The position numbers were made by a program, and so were the translations under genes. 47,049 nt of DNA from Candidatus Poribacteria bacterium (lineage in GTDB: Bacteria > Poribacteria > WGA-4E > WGA-3G): the NCBI GenBank assembly GCA_022822085.1, contig JAJECK010000154.1:1-47049 (forward strand), written 5' to 3'. Within the stretch, counting starts at the first letter, position 1. The number at the start of each line of letters is the position of its first letter. Of this stretch, positions 6,946-14,921 are shown piece by piece. The notes beneath the pieces are model-generated. The model worked only from the letters and a program-made list of their open reading frames with translations. It had not been told where the DNA came from and ran no database searches.

Positions 6946-9063
6946 ATGGCATCATGGGGAGAAGCGAGCCAGTCCAGACTTATTGGAAAGCGGATTGCCC
7001 GTTTGTCCGGTAAGGATAAAGTTACTGGAAAAGCAAAGTATACTTATGATATCAATCGTCCGGGGCTGCTGTATGCAAGAATTCTGCGGTCTGAGGTAGC
7101 ACACGCAAACGTATTAGATATAGATATGTCTCGTGCGGAAGAACTGCCCGGTGTAAAAGCTGTCCTGCCAATAATTGAAGTCGGTAAGAAACTACGGTAT
7201 CAAGGACAGGAAATCGCAGCTGTCGCAGCAGAAACTGACGACATCGCTAAAGACGCGCTAAGATTGATATTTGTCGACTTAGAAGAACTACCCTTCGTCG
7301 TTACAAAAGAGGATGCAATGGCAGAGGGGGCACCACAGATACGGGATTGGGTTGGGAATAAAAGTAATCCAGGCACTGATGAAAGAGGCGAAGTTGATAA
7401 AGGATTTAATGAAGCCGCAGTTACAGTAGAAGCCACATACCACACACCAGTCCAAACACACGTCTGTTTAGAAACGCACGGACATGTCGCTGAGTGGACA
7501 GATGAGCAGAACCTAACCGTTTGGGCATCTACACAAGGAGTTTTTGGTGTCAGAGATGATTTAGCAGGTCGTTTTGGGCTTCCTGCAAATCAGGTTAGGG
7601 TTATCACCGAACACATGGGTGGTGGATTCGGAAGTAAATTTGGACCTGGTGTAGAAGGACACACCGCAGCACAATTGGCAAAAATTACTGGGCAACCTGT
7701 AAAGCTCATGTTGACAAGGAAAGCTGAGCATCTCGTCGCTGGAAACAGACCCTCTATGACACAGCACGTCAAGGCAGGTGCATCACGAGATGGACGCCTA
7801 ATCGCTTACGACATGAAAGGCTACGGCACGGGTGGCATCTCCAGCGGAGCAGGTTTTCAAGCACCTTATGTCTACAGTGTCGCTAATAGACGAACAGAAC
7901 GTTTCAATGTTACTATCAATGCTGGCAACCAACGCGCAATGCGTGCTCCAGGGCATCCGCAAGGGGCATTTGCTATGGATTCGTTGATGGATGAACTCGC
8001 TGAAAAGCTCGGGATGAACCCTCTTGAGTTTAGACGCATAAACGACTCAAACGAAATCCGACAAGCACAATATACGCTCGGTGCCCAAGAAATCGGATGG
8101 CACAGACGCAATACCATCCCCGGTTCCGGTACAGGTGTAAAAAAACGTGGTATGGGAGTCGGCAGCGGGTTATGGGGCGGTGGCGGTGGAAGAGGTACAC
8201 AAGCACGCGTCACAATCAATGCCGATGGCTCCGTTGAAGCAGTCACTGGAACACAAGACATCGGAACAGGTATCCGCACTGCAATCGCTATTATCGTCGC
8301 TGAAGAATTTGGACTCACTCCTACAGATATTGACGTAAAGGTTGGCGACAGTGGTCCCGGGCTTCGATCAGGTGGTAGTGGTGGAAGTCAAACTACTGCC
8401 TCTGTTGCACCTGTCATCAAGACTGCAGCTGAAGCAGCAATACAGAAGTTGTTTGAACACGTAGCACCACTACTTCAAGCACCTGTTGATGACCTGCGCG
8501 TTGGGAATGGTACTATCTATGTCGCATCTGACCGAACGAAAACAGTCACATGGAATCAAGCAACTGGATTACTCGGAATGGAAAGCATCAGTGAAGGTGG
8601 AAATTGGGATCCAGAACTCCGAGAAAAAGATGTTGCTGGCACTCAGTTCGCTGAGGTAGAAGTTGATACCGAAACTGGTAATGTCCAAGTCCTAAAAATA
8701 GTCGCTGTCCAAGATTGCGGATTAGCAATAAACAGGTTGACTACAGAAAGCCAAATCAATGGTGGTGTCATCATGGGTTTAGGGCAAACACTCTTGGAAG
8801 AACGCATTATGGATCCTCAAACCGGACGCATGCTCAACGCAAACCTTGAGGATTACAAAGTTCCCGGCACTTTTGAAATACCCGAAATCAAGTCCATCGT
8901 TTTTGACACACACCGTAAGGTCACCGGTGTCGGTGAACCACCGTGTATTCCGACACTCGGGGCAATCGCAAATGCTGTCTATAACGCAATCGGTGTCCGC
9001 ATTCGAGAACTACCGATCACACCCGACAAAGTTCTCACCGCACTCGCTGAGAAGAAAGCATAA
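6946..9063 (+). CDS. Molybdopterin-binding catalytic subunit, xanthine dehydrogenase/aldehyde oxidoreductase family
   Basis: The 705-aa Mo subunit hydroxylates an aldehyde or N-heterocycle using water. The aldehyde oxidase/xanthine dehydrogenase 'hammerhead' domain is at about 20-130. MGGGFGSKFG, MRAPGHPQG and the GTQDIGTG cofactor-binding loops follow. GVGEPPCIP near the C-terminus supplies the catalytic base glutamate. It has no signal of its own and would hitch-hike through Tat with the 2Fe-2S subunit. The ATG at 6946 has GAGAAGGAG upstream; the more upstream TTG lies inside that site. Substrate cannot be told from sequence. Confidence 0.93.
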   Translation: MASWGEASQSRLIGKRIARLSGKDKVTGKAKYTYDINRPGLLYARILRSEVAHANVLDIDMSRAEELPGVKAVLPIIEVGKKLRYQGQEIAAVAAETDDIAKDALRLIFVDLEELPFVVTKEDAMAEGAPQIRDWVGNKSNPGTDERGEVDKGFNEAAVTVEATYHTPVQTHVCLETHGHVAEWTDEQNLTVWASTQGVFGVRDDLAGRFGLPANQVRVITEHMGGGFGSKFGPGVEGHTAAQLAKITGQPVKLMLTRKAEHLVAGNRPSMTQHVKAGASRDGRLIAYDMKGYGTGGISSGAGFQAPYVYSVANRRTERFNVTINAGNQRAMRAPGHPQGAFAMDSLMDELAEKLGMNPLEFRRINDSNEIRQAQYTLGAQEIGWHRRNTIPGSGTGVKKRGMGVGSGLWGGGGGRGTQARVTINADGSVEAVTGTQDIGTGIRTAIAIIVAEEFGLTPTDIDVKVGDSGPGLRSGGSGGSQTTASVAPVIKTAAEAAIQKLFEHVAPLLQAPVDDLRVGNGTIYVASDRTKTVTWNQATGLLGMESISEGGNWDPELREKDVAGTQFAEVEVDTETGNVQVLKIVAVQDCGLAINRLTTESQINGGVIMGLGQTLLEERIMDPQTGRMLNANLEDYKVPGTFEIPEIKSIVFDTHRKVTGVGEPPCIPTLGAIANAVYNAIGVRIRELPITPDKVLTALAEKKA

Positions 9064-9074
9064 GGAGGTAAGCA

Positions 9075-10055
9075 ATGGATAAATTTAGTTATATCAACGC
9101 AACAAGTCTGAAACAGGTTACCTCATTATTAAGTGACAGCGGATGGGGTGAAGTAATGTTATTAGCAGGTGGAACCGATCTACTCAGTGAACTCAAGGAG
9201 TACATTGAAACACCAAAAACATTGATCAATCTCAAGACATTGCCCGGAATGGATGGTATTTCAGAGAATGCTAACGGTATAAAAATCGGTGCCTTAACTA
9301 CTGTCGCTGATATCGCTATGCACCCATCAATTCAGCAACACTACACCGTGCTTGCACAGGCTGCTGCATCTGTAGCGACACCGCAAATTCGGAATGTCGG
9401 GACAATTGGTGGAAATCTCTGCCAACGTCCACGCTGCTGGTATTACCGAGATGAGACAGTCAACTGCATCAAGAAAGGTGGAGACCTATGCTACGCGGTT
9501 GATGGACTCAGCAAATATCACGCTATTTTCGATGGTGACCCGGTCTATATTGTTCATCCCTCAGATATCGCACCAGCATTAATTGCCCTCGACGCCTCAA
9601 TCAAAATTACCGGACCAGAAGGTGATAAAACAATAAAGGTTGAGGAATTTTTTACCTTACCATCAGATAATCCATTCCGTGAAAATGTGCTTCAACCTAA
9701 CGAAATCGTTGTTGAAATTCAGATACCAAAACCGAAACTGAACACAAAGAGTTATTATCTGAAAGCACGAGAGAAAGGTGCCCCTGACTTCGCTTTAGTA
9801 AGTGTCGCTGGTGTCTTTGAAATGGCAGGACGCACATGCCAAATTGCTAATATCATTCTTGGAGGGGTTGCCCCAAAACCGAGGCGTTCTACTGAAGCCG
9901 AAGCAGCTCTCACAGGGAAGATGCTAAATAAAGATGTCTGCACAATGGCAGGAGCAGAAGCAGTTCAAAAAGCACAACCCATGAACGATAACGCATATAA
10001 GGTAACACTAACCCAAAATCTCATCAGTCGTACCGCGATGATGGCAGTGAGTTAA
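9075..10055 (+). CDS. FAD-binding subunit with predicted extra 4Fe-4S cluster (PaoB-like)
   Basis: A 326-aa FAD subunit passing electrons between the Fe-S clusters and an acceptor. The FAD-binding LLAGGTDLL (29-37) and IRNVGTIGGNL (105-115) motifs are clear, followed by the CO dehydrogenase flavoprotein C-terminal domain. An inserted Cys segment (C116, C121, C131, C139; CQRPRCWYYRD...) followed by KYHAIF is the mark of FAD subunits that hold an additional 4Fe-4S cluster, as in PaoB and 4-hydroxybenzoyl-CoA reductase beta. Excellent Shine-Dalgarno (AAGGAGGT); 11 nt behind the Mo subunit. Confidence 0.92.
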   Translation: MDKFSYINATSLKQVTSLLSDSGWGEVMLLAGGTDLLSELKEYIETPKTLINLKTLPGMDGISENANGIKIGALTTVADIAMHPSIQQHYTVLAQAAASVATPQIRNVGTIGGNLCQRPRCWYYRDETVNCIKKGGDLCYAVDGLSKYHAIFDGDPVYIVHPSDIAPALIALDASIKITGPEGDKTIKVEEFFTLPSDNPFRENVLQPNEIVVEIQIPKPKLNTKSYYLKAREKGAPDFALVSVAGVFEMAGRTCQIANIILGGVAPKPRRSTEAEAALTGKMLNKDVCTMAGAEAVQKAQPMNDNAYKVTLTQNLISRTAMMAVS

Positions 10056-10066
10056 GGAGGAACAAC

Positions 10067-10306
10067 ATGTTAGAGGGAAAAACACTTCCAATTTACAATC
10101 GTACACTATGTCAAAATCTGCGGACAAAAGCTCTTTATATTCCAGGTGGCAACCTGCAAAACCTTGTTGAAGAAAACCCAGGAACACACTATTGGTGTAA
10201 CTGCACAATGCAGGTCGTCGGTCCAGACGATCAGTTTGTCTCACCAAACGCATGTAAACAATCACGTTCCTGTTTCAATCCTGTCGGGGCAAAACCGATA
10301 GTTTAA
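10067..10306 (+). CDS. Small cysteine-rich protein in the molybdenum hydroxylase operon
   Basis: A 79-aa protein I do not recognise. It starts 11 nt after the FAD subunit, with a good AAGGAGG site, and is followed directly by the operon terminator, so it is co-expressed. Five cysteines (C15, C44, C46, C63, C69), including a WCNC pair, suggest a metal or Fe-S site. There is no signal peptide or membrane segment. Possible roles are an accessory subunit, an electron-acceptor adapter or an assembly factor; all are inference from position. Confidence 0.75.
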   Translation: MLEGKTLPIYNRTLCQNLRTKALYIPGGNLQNLVEENPGTHYWCNCTMQVVGPDDQFVSPNACKQSRSCFNPVGAKPIV

Positions 10307-10319
10307 TCACGCAAATGTA

Positions 10320-10359
10320 GTTATCGGCTATCAGACTAAATTCCCTGATAGCCGATAAC
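10320..10359 (+). terminator. Perfect 15-bp hairpin ending the molybdenum hydroxylase operon
   Basis: GTTATCGGCTATCAG (10320-10334) and its exact complement (10345-10359) enclose a 10-nt loop, starting 14 nt after the stop of the small Cys protein. The following CTGTCAGTTTCTCTTA is only moderately T-rich. Confidence 0.7.
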
Positions 10360-10379
10360 CTGTCAGTTTCTCTTAATTC

Positions 10380-10841
10380 GTGATAATGTTCCTAAAACCT
10401 TTGATCCAATGGATTCACGTCGGTTCTGTCGTACTGATGATAGGAGGCTTCTTCTTCTTCCGCGTTGTTCTCATCCCAATTGCCAACCGTTTCCCCGATC
10501 CAAAAACTATAATTTCATCCGCATTAAGACGTTTTAGTGGAATCGTCTGGACAACGTTATTGACTGTACTAATATCTGGAGTGTATAATTTTCTATCATT
10601 CTTCAGAACCGCACGTATCACAGCACAAGAAACTGAGGTAGATTATTCACTATACATACTCATATTAGGGATCAAGTTCTTTATCGTATTTTTGATTTAT
10701 ACATTGGCAGTTGTGCTGACGTTTCCATATCCAGTATTTGAAGGATTTCAAAAGAAACCGACACCGTGGTTGAACATCACTATCGTTTTGGGACTGATAA
10801 TCATATTCTTGTCAGCGTTCTTACGCCGCTTGTCGTTTTAG
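10380..10841 (+). CDS. Integral membrane protein, four helices, CopD-like
   Basis: A 153-aa membrane protein with helices at about 6-28 (IQWIHVGSVVLMIGGFFFF), 50-72, 90-115 and 128-150. The N-terminal WIHV...GG pattern and four-helix size recall CopD/DUF-type inner-membrane proteins, some of which bind haem or copper, but no decisive residue set is present. The start is GTG (10380) or the ATG at 10386; no clear ribosome-binding site favours either. It stands alone after a terminator and 31 nt before the dioxygenase gene. Confidence 0.7.
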   Translation: MIMFLKPLIQWIHVGSVVLMIGGFFFFRVVLIPIANRFPDPKTIISSALRRFSGIVWTTLLTVLISGVYNFLSFFRTARITAQETEVDYSLYILILGIKFFIVFLIYTLAVVLTFPYPVFEGFQKKPTPWLNITIVLGLIIIFLSAFLRRLSF

Positions 10842-10872
10842 TACGACCTATATATATTGAAAGGAGCAAATA

Positions 10873-11691
10873 ATGGCAGTTTTAAACAAAGAAGATCGAG
10901 CATTTTGGGAAGAAAACGGCTACGTAGTCATCAAGAATGCGGCACCACCAGAATTGATCCAAAACGTAGCAAACGCTGTTTGGGATTTCCTTGAAATGGA
11001 TCCTGACTCTCCAGAGAGTTGGTACCCCGATCCTCCTCGTGGCATCATGGTAGAAATCTATCAACATCCTGCATTATGGGCAACTCGGCAATACCCACGC
11101 GTCCACCAAGCCTTTGCAGAAATCTGGGGAAACGAGAAACTGTGGGTCAGTTTTGACAGAGCAAGCATGAGTCCTCCAAACCTTCCCGGTAAATATGAAC
11201 GCAAAAGTGTTGGACTTCATTGGGACTTGTCCATAGAGCTTCCCATCCGATTCCATGTGCAAGGTGTCCTCTATTTAACAGATACCGCAGAGAACCAAGG
11301 TGCGTTTGTTTGCGTCCCAGGTTTCCACAACAAAATTGAGGCGTGGATAAAAAGTCTTCCAGATGATGCAGACCCACGACAGCAAGATTTAGAAGCATTA
11401 GGCATGACCCCAGTTCCAGCGAATGCGGGAGACCTAATTATTTGGCACAGTGCCTTACCGCATAGTGCAGGTATCAATACAGCAGATTCGCCGCGCGTTG
11501 CACAGTACATCTCTATGTCACCATCAGGAGAAGCAAATCAAGAAGCACGAGAACGCCGAATCAACGGTTGGAAAAATCGAATGGCTGGTTTTGGAGGCGA
11601 ACGCGCAGAAAAAGAGCATGAGACAGGCGAAACAGCTGAATTAACCGAACTTGGAAAGAAATTGTTGGGTCTTGAACTGTGGGGAAGTTAA
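10873..11691 (+). CDS. Phytanoyl-CoA dioxygenase (PhyH) family protein
   Basis: Non-haem Fe(II)/2-oxoglutarate dioxygenase, 272 aa. The double-stranded beta-helix has the iron ligands H116-W-D118 (GLHWDLS) and distal H197 (LPHSAGIN), with R208 as likely 2-oxoglutarate contact. The N-terminal FWEENGYVVI is family-typical. Substrate is unknown; in these bacteria the family is greatly expanded and need not act on phytanoyl-CoA. Strong AAAGGAG site. The stop overlaps the stop of the convergent aldo/keto reductase gene within a TTAA palindrome. Confidence 0.9.
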   Translation: MAVLNKEDRAFWEENGYVVIKNAAPPELIQNVANAVWDFLEMDPDSPESWYPDPPRGIMVEIYQHPALWATRQYPRVHQAFAEIWGNEKLWVSFDRASMSPPNLPGKYERKSVGLHWDLSIELPIRFHVQGVLYLTDTAENQGAFVCVPGFHNKIEAWIKSLPDDADPRQQDLEALGMTPVPANAGDLIIWHSALPHSAGINTADSPRVAQYISMSPSGEANQEARERRINGWKNRMAGFGGERAEKEHETGETAELTELGKKLLGLELWGS

Positions 11692-12695
11692 TCGTATAGA
11701 TTTCTTCCAAGAACCGGATACGCAGGATCGTTATATCCTTTACCTGTGTGTTCCCCAGGCGGTACTAATGCATCAATTGCAGTTTCATCATCCTTTGTTA
11801 TTGCACAATCTAAGCAACCCAAATTATCCTCTAACTGCTCCAGCGTGCGAGGACCGATAATAGCAGACGTAACCGTCGGATTTCCCAACACCCATGCCAG
11901 CGCGAATTGTGTTAACGTCTTCCCGTGTGCTTCTGCTAATGGCTTTAGTTGCTGTGCAACATCAAAACTCTCTGCTCGAAGTTCGGTTTGTCCAATCCGC
12001 CTGTCTTTGCGTGCTGCCCTTGATCCCTTCGGTAGTTTTTCACCTGTCAAATACTTACCAGAAAGCACACCACGCGCCAACGGACTATACGGCACAACAC
12101 CGACTCCATACTTTTCACAAAACGGAAGCAACTCTACCTCTGCATCTCTATTCACAATATTATAGAGCGGTTGCACACATGCAAATTCCTCTAAACCAAG
12201 TTTCTCACTTGTCCAGAGTGCCTCACAAACACGCCACGCTTCAAAGTTAGAACAGGCAATGTAGCGAACCTTCCCTTGGCGTACACAATCGTCAAGTGCC
12301 CTTAATGACTCTGCAATCCGAGTATTTGCATCCCAACGATGCAAGTAATACACATCAATACGGTCAGTGCCAAGACGGTGCAGACTCGCTTCAACTGCAG
12401 ACATAATGTGAAACCGGTGAGAACCACTCTCGTTGACATCATCACCCATAGTGCCGTGAACCTTCGTCGCAATCACCCACTTATCCCGATTCTCACGGAC
12501 TGCTTTCCCGATAACCCGTTCAGACTCACCACCGTTATAAACATTAGCAGTATCAAGAAAGTTTATTCCCGCATCCATTGCCCGATGTATAATACGGACG
12601 GAATCCTTTTCATTCGTGGGACCACCAAACATCATAGTCCCGAGACAAAGTTCCGATACCTTTACACCTGCACTTCCAAGTGTCCTATAATCCAT
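11688..12695 (-). CDS. Aldo/keto reductase
   Basis: NADPH-dependent carbonyl reductase with a TIM barrel, 335 aa. The catalytic tetrad D48, Y53, K78, H119 can be seen in FLDTANVYNGGESE, IATKVH and YYLHRWD. YSPLARGVLSGKY and the C-terminal AIIGPRTLEQLEDN fit the NADP-binding part. I chose the ATG at 12695 (MDYRTLGSAG, AGAAAGGAA upstream) over a start 45 nt earlier. It sits 22 nt behind the SDR gene on the same strand, so the two probably form an operon acting on related sugar or alcohol substrates. Confidence 0.92.
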   Translation of the reverse strand: MDYRTLGSAGVKVSELCLGTMMFGGPTNEKDSVRIIHRAMDAGINFLDTANVYNGGESERVIGKAVRENRDKWVIATKVHGTMGDDVNESGSHRFHIMSAVEASLHRLGTDRIDVYYLHRWDANTRIAESLRALDDCVRQGKVRYIACSNFEAWRVCEALWTSEKLGLEEFACVQPLYNIVNRDAEVELLPFCEKYGVGVVPYSPLARGVLSGKYLTGEKLPKGSRAARKDRRIGQTELRAESFDVAQQLKPLAEAHGKTLTQFALAWVLGNPTVTSAIIGPRTLEQLEDNLGCLDCAITKDDETAIDALVPPGEHTGKGYNDPAYPVLGRNLYD

Positions 12696-12717
12696 TATCA
12701 ATTCCTTTCTAACAATA

Positions 12718-13449
12718 TTATCCCATCCGAATACCACCATTTACATCAAGTGTCGCACCAGTGATATACTGTCCCTCATCTGAAGCAAGAAATACGATAA
12801 CACTGGCAATCTCAGATGCATCCGCAACACGTCCCAATGGAATCTGATCAGTCATATCAGGATGATTTTTTGCCATCTCTGTGGCAGCAATCCCAGGAGC
12901 GATGGAGTTCACCGTAATCCCATACTCACCTAACACCCGTGCAAACGATTTCGTCAGGCACATGACTCCCGCTTTTGATGCCGAATAAGGTGCGGAGGCA
13001 ACCAAACCACCCACCTGTCCCGCTAATGAACCGAGATTGATAATCCTCCCAAATCTCTGATCTTTCATCGTTTCCATGACTGCCTGTGAACAGAGAAAGG
13101 GACCTTTGAGATTAACCGCCATCATCCTATCCCATTCATCTTCGCTACATGCATCTATGCGGGTATAACTAAATATACCAGCGTTGTTGACTAAAATATC
13201 TATACGACCGAGTTCTTCAAGAGTCATGTCAACCATCGCTCGTACAGATGCAACATCCGCAACATCTGTTTCAACTACCTTACACCGTCTGCCGAGAGCC
13301 GTAACCTCTTCTGATACTGCAGTGGCATTCGTCATATTAACTTCGGGGATAACAATATCTGCCCCTTCCTGAGCGAAAGCAATACATGTTGCCTTCCCGA
13401 TACCACCACCACCACCCGTCACTATCGCAACGCGCCCCTTCAAACGCAT
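12718..13449 (-). CDS. Short-chain dehydrogenase/reductase (SDR)
   Basis: Classical NAD(P)-dependent SDR, 243 aa. It has TGGGGGIG (11-18) for cofactor, NNAG (88-91), catalytic S141, Y155 and K159 (YSASK) and a C-terminal YITGATLDVNGG. Sequence style is that of FabG/3-oxoacyl reductase or sugar dehydrogenases; the substrate cannot be fixed. AAGGAG precedes the ATG. First gene of a two-gene operon with the aldo/keto reductase. Confidence 0.92.
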   Translation of the reverse strand: MRLKGRVAIVTGGGGGIGKATCIAFAQEGADIVIPEVNMTNATAVSEEVTALGRRCKVVETDVADVASVRAMVDMTLEELGRIDILVNNAGIFSYTRIDACSEDEWDRMMAVNLKGPFLCSQAVMETMKDQRFGRIINLGSLAGQVGGLVASAPYSASKAGVMCLTKSFARVLGEYGITVNSIAPGIAATEMAKNHPDMTDQIPLGRVADASEIASVIVFLASDEGQYITGATLDVNGGIRMG

Positions 13450-13556
13450 CTGAATTTCTCCTTAATCATTTACTATAGTGAGTTTATCTTCATTTTTATT
13501 ACTCACTTCGCTTTAAATACTTGATTTCTTTATGTGTTTTATAGTAACATATAAAC

Positions 13557-13585
13557 ATTATCACACGTATTCTTTAATGAGTCAA
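13557..13585 (-). promoter_or_regulatory. Promoter for the SDR-aldo/keto reductase operon
   Basis: Minus strand: -35 TTGACT (13580-13585), 17-nt spacer, -10 GATAAT (13557-13562), about 100 nt before the SDR start. Confidence 0.6.
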
Positions 13586-13649
13586 CATTGCTAAGAAATT
13601 AGAATTACATTCATACATTCCATAGCAATTCACGTGAGGAGTATATACC

Positions 13650-14663
13650 TTGAAAAATTCTGTATTGATTCAATCACTAACATCACTAATTGTCTTTTTA
13701 CTATTTTTTGCCTTTGCATTGACAGCGACTGCACAAAATTACTATCCCGCAGAAATCGGTAATGAGTGGATCCTGGATAGCACAGACGGAAAAGAACGCC
13801 AAACATACACACTTGAAGTACCAAAAGATGATGCAGATAAGGAATTGATATTACTTAAAATTGAAACAAAAGTTCTCACAGAAGACAAAGTAATTGACAC
13901 AGACAAATACTTTTTAACAGATTCTCCTGAAGGAATTAGACTCCACAAAACTACCTTAGAACAAAAACCATACGGCACAGCGAATGCTAATTTTCCAACA
14001 CCAGTAACGTTCTTTCCAAAGAAATTAGAAGTAGGTGATATATGGGATATCATGGCAGAAACAGAACTTCTTGGTCTACCTATTATAAGCACAACTAATC
14101 TAAAAGTTGTTGCAATTGAGCTCGTTGAAACATCAATAGGTACATTCCAGAACTGTGCTAAAATTGAATTAAAATTGGACGTAGATTTTTTGGGTGTTGC
14201 TATTAATGTTGATCTATCAACTGCTTCCTATCAATGGTTAGCACCCGGAGTCGGTCCAGTAAAATTTCAGAATAATGATGGTGATGTATATGAAATCGTA
14301 AGTTTCAAAAGGAGCCCACCACTAGTTATTCCAGCACAAAACCCTCCCGTTTGGAGTCTACCAAACAATAATATTACAATTACTGGAACTCGGCTCGGCG
14401 GAATACTCAACGCAAAAATACTTGAAAATGTTGAAGATTATGTGACGGAAGTAGGTAATTTAGGTATAGTATCTGTATCTGGAAATATCGCTCCACCAGG
14501 AGATGGAACAGGTTTCGCAACAAACTCACAACGAAAGCAAGACCTGTGGGTTGCAGGACGCTTTGAAAACGCACCCATCACCGGCACAATCACGCTTTTC
14601 GCAGAAAATAGCAAAGGTAGAACATTAGAGACAATTAATGTAACAATAAATGTAAGTCAGTAG
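13650..14663 (+). CDS. Secreted protein, YYPxEIGNxW domain plus Ig-like C-terminus (paralogue 1 of 3)
   Basis: A 337-aa exported protein. Start is TTG with GAGGAG eight nt upstream, giving a signal peptide that ends near ATAQN. Residues about 30-215 form a domain shared with the genes at 14922 and 17366: opening YYPAEIGNEW, middle FFPKKLEVGDIWDI, then a conserved Cys (FQNCAKIEL) and closing WLAPGVGPVKF. I do not know a name for it. Residues 225-337 form a beta-rich Ig-like module unique to this copy. It has no TTWG motif, cohesin or dockerin. Confidence 0.75.
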   Translation: MKNSVLIQSLTSLIVFLLFFAFALTATAQNYYPAEIGNEWILDSTDGKERQTYTLEVPKDDADKELILLKIETKVLTEDKVIDTDKYFLTDSPEGIRLHKTTLEQKPYGTANANFPTPVTFFPKKLEVGDIWDIMAETELLGLPIISTTNLKVVAIELVETSIGTFQNCAKIELKLDVDFLGVAINVDLSTASYQWLAPGVGPVKFQNNDGDVYEIVSFKRSPPLVIPAQNPPVWSLPNNNITITGTRLGGILNAKILENVEDYVTEVGNLGIVSVSGNIAPPGDGTGFATNSQRKQDLWVAGRFENAPITGTITLFAENSKGRTLETINVTINVSQ

Positions 14664-14687
14664 GTCGAATTATTTGGAAAAGCCACT

Positions 14688-14870
14688 ATGGTAAACTGGA
14701 AAGTGGTATTAATTGTTTTAGCCATCGCCATACTACTCATGGCAATCGGGATGTGGTTAGGATATCGATACATTTCAGAACAAGATGATATCCACTACGA
14801 AGTACGAAGTACAAACATAGTTAAAGAACCCATTTTACACATTCACACCCACATCAATAAATGTACTTAG
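14688..14870 (+). CDS. Small single-pass membrane protein
   Basis: Sixty residues: one strong transmembrane helix (residues 5-26, VVLIVLAIAILLMAIGMWLGY) and a polar C-terminal tail. It lies between two paralogous secreted-protein genes, 24 nt after the first. The ribosome-binding site (GGAAAAG) is weak. No family recognised; a membrane partner or leader peptide are possible. Confidence 0.5.
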   Translation: MVNWKVVLIVLAIAILLMAIGMWLGYRYISEQDDIHYEVRSTNIVKEPILHIHTHINKCT

Positions 14871-14921
14871 TTGGTGTAATGTCAGTTCAATTAAGTTATA
14901 ATTTTGAAAAGGAGACAATAT

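Noticed and set aside
7872-8318. Long antisense frame within the molybdenum subunit gene
   Set aside because: Open only because of codon bias of the real gene on the other strand; Pro/Ser-rich translation without motif.
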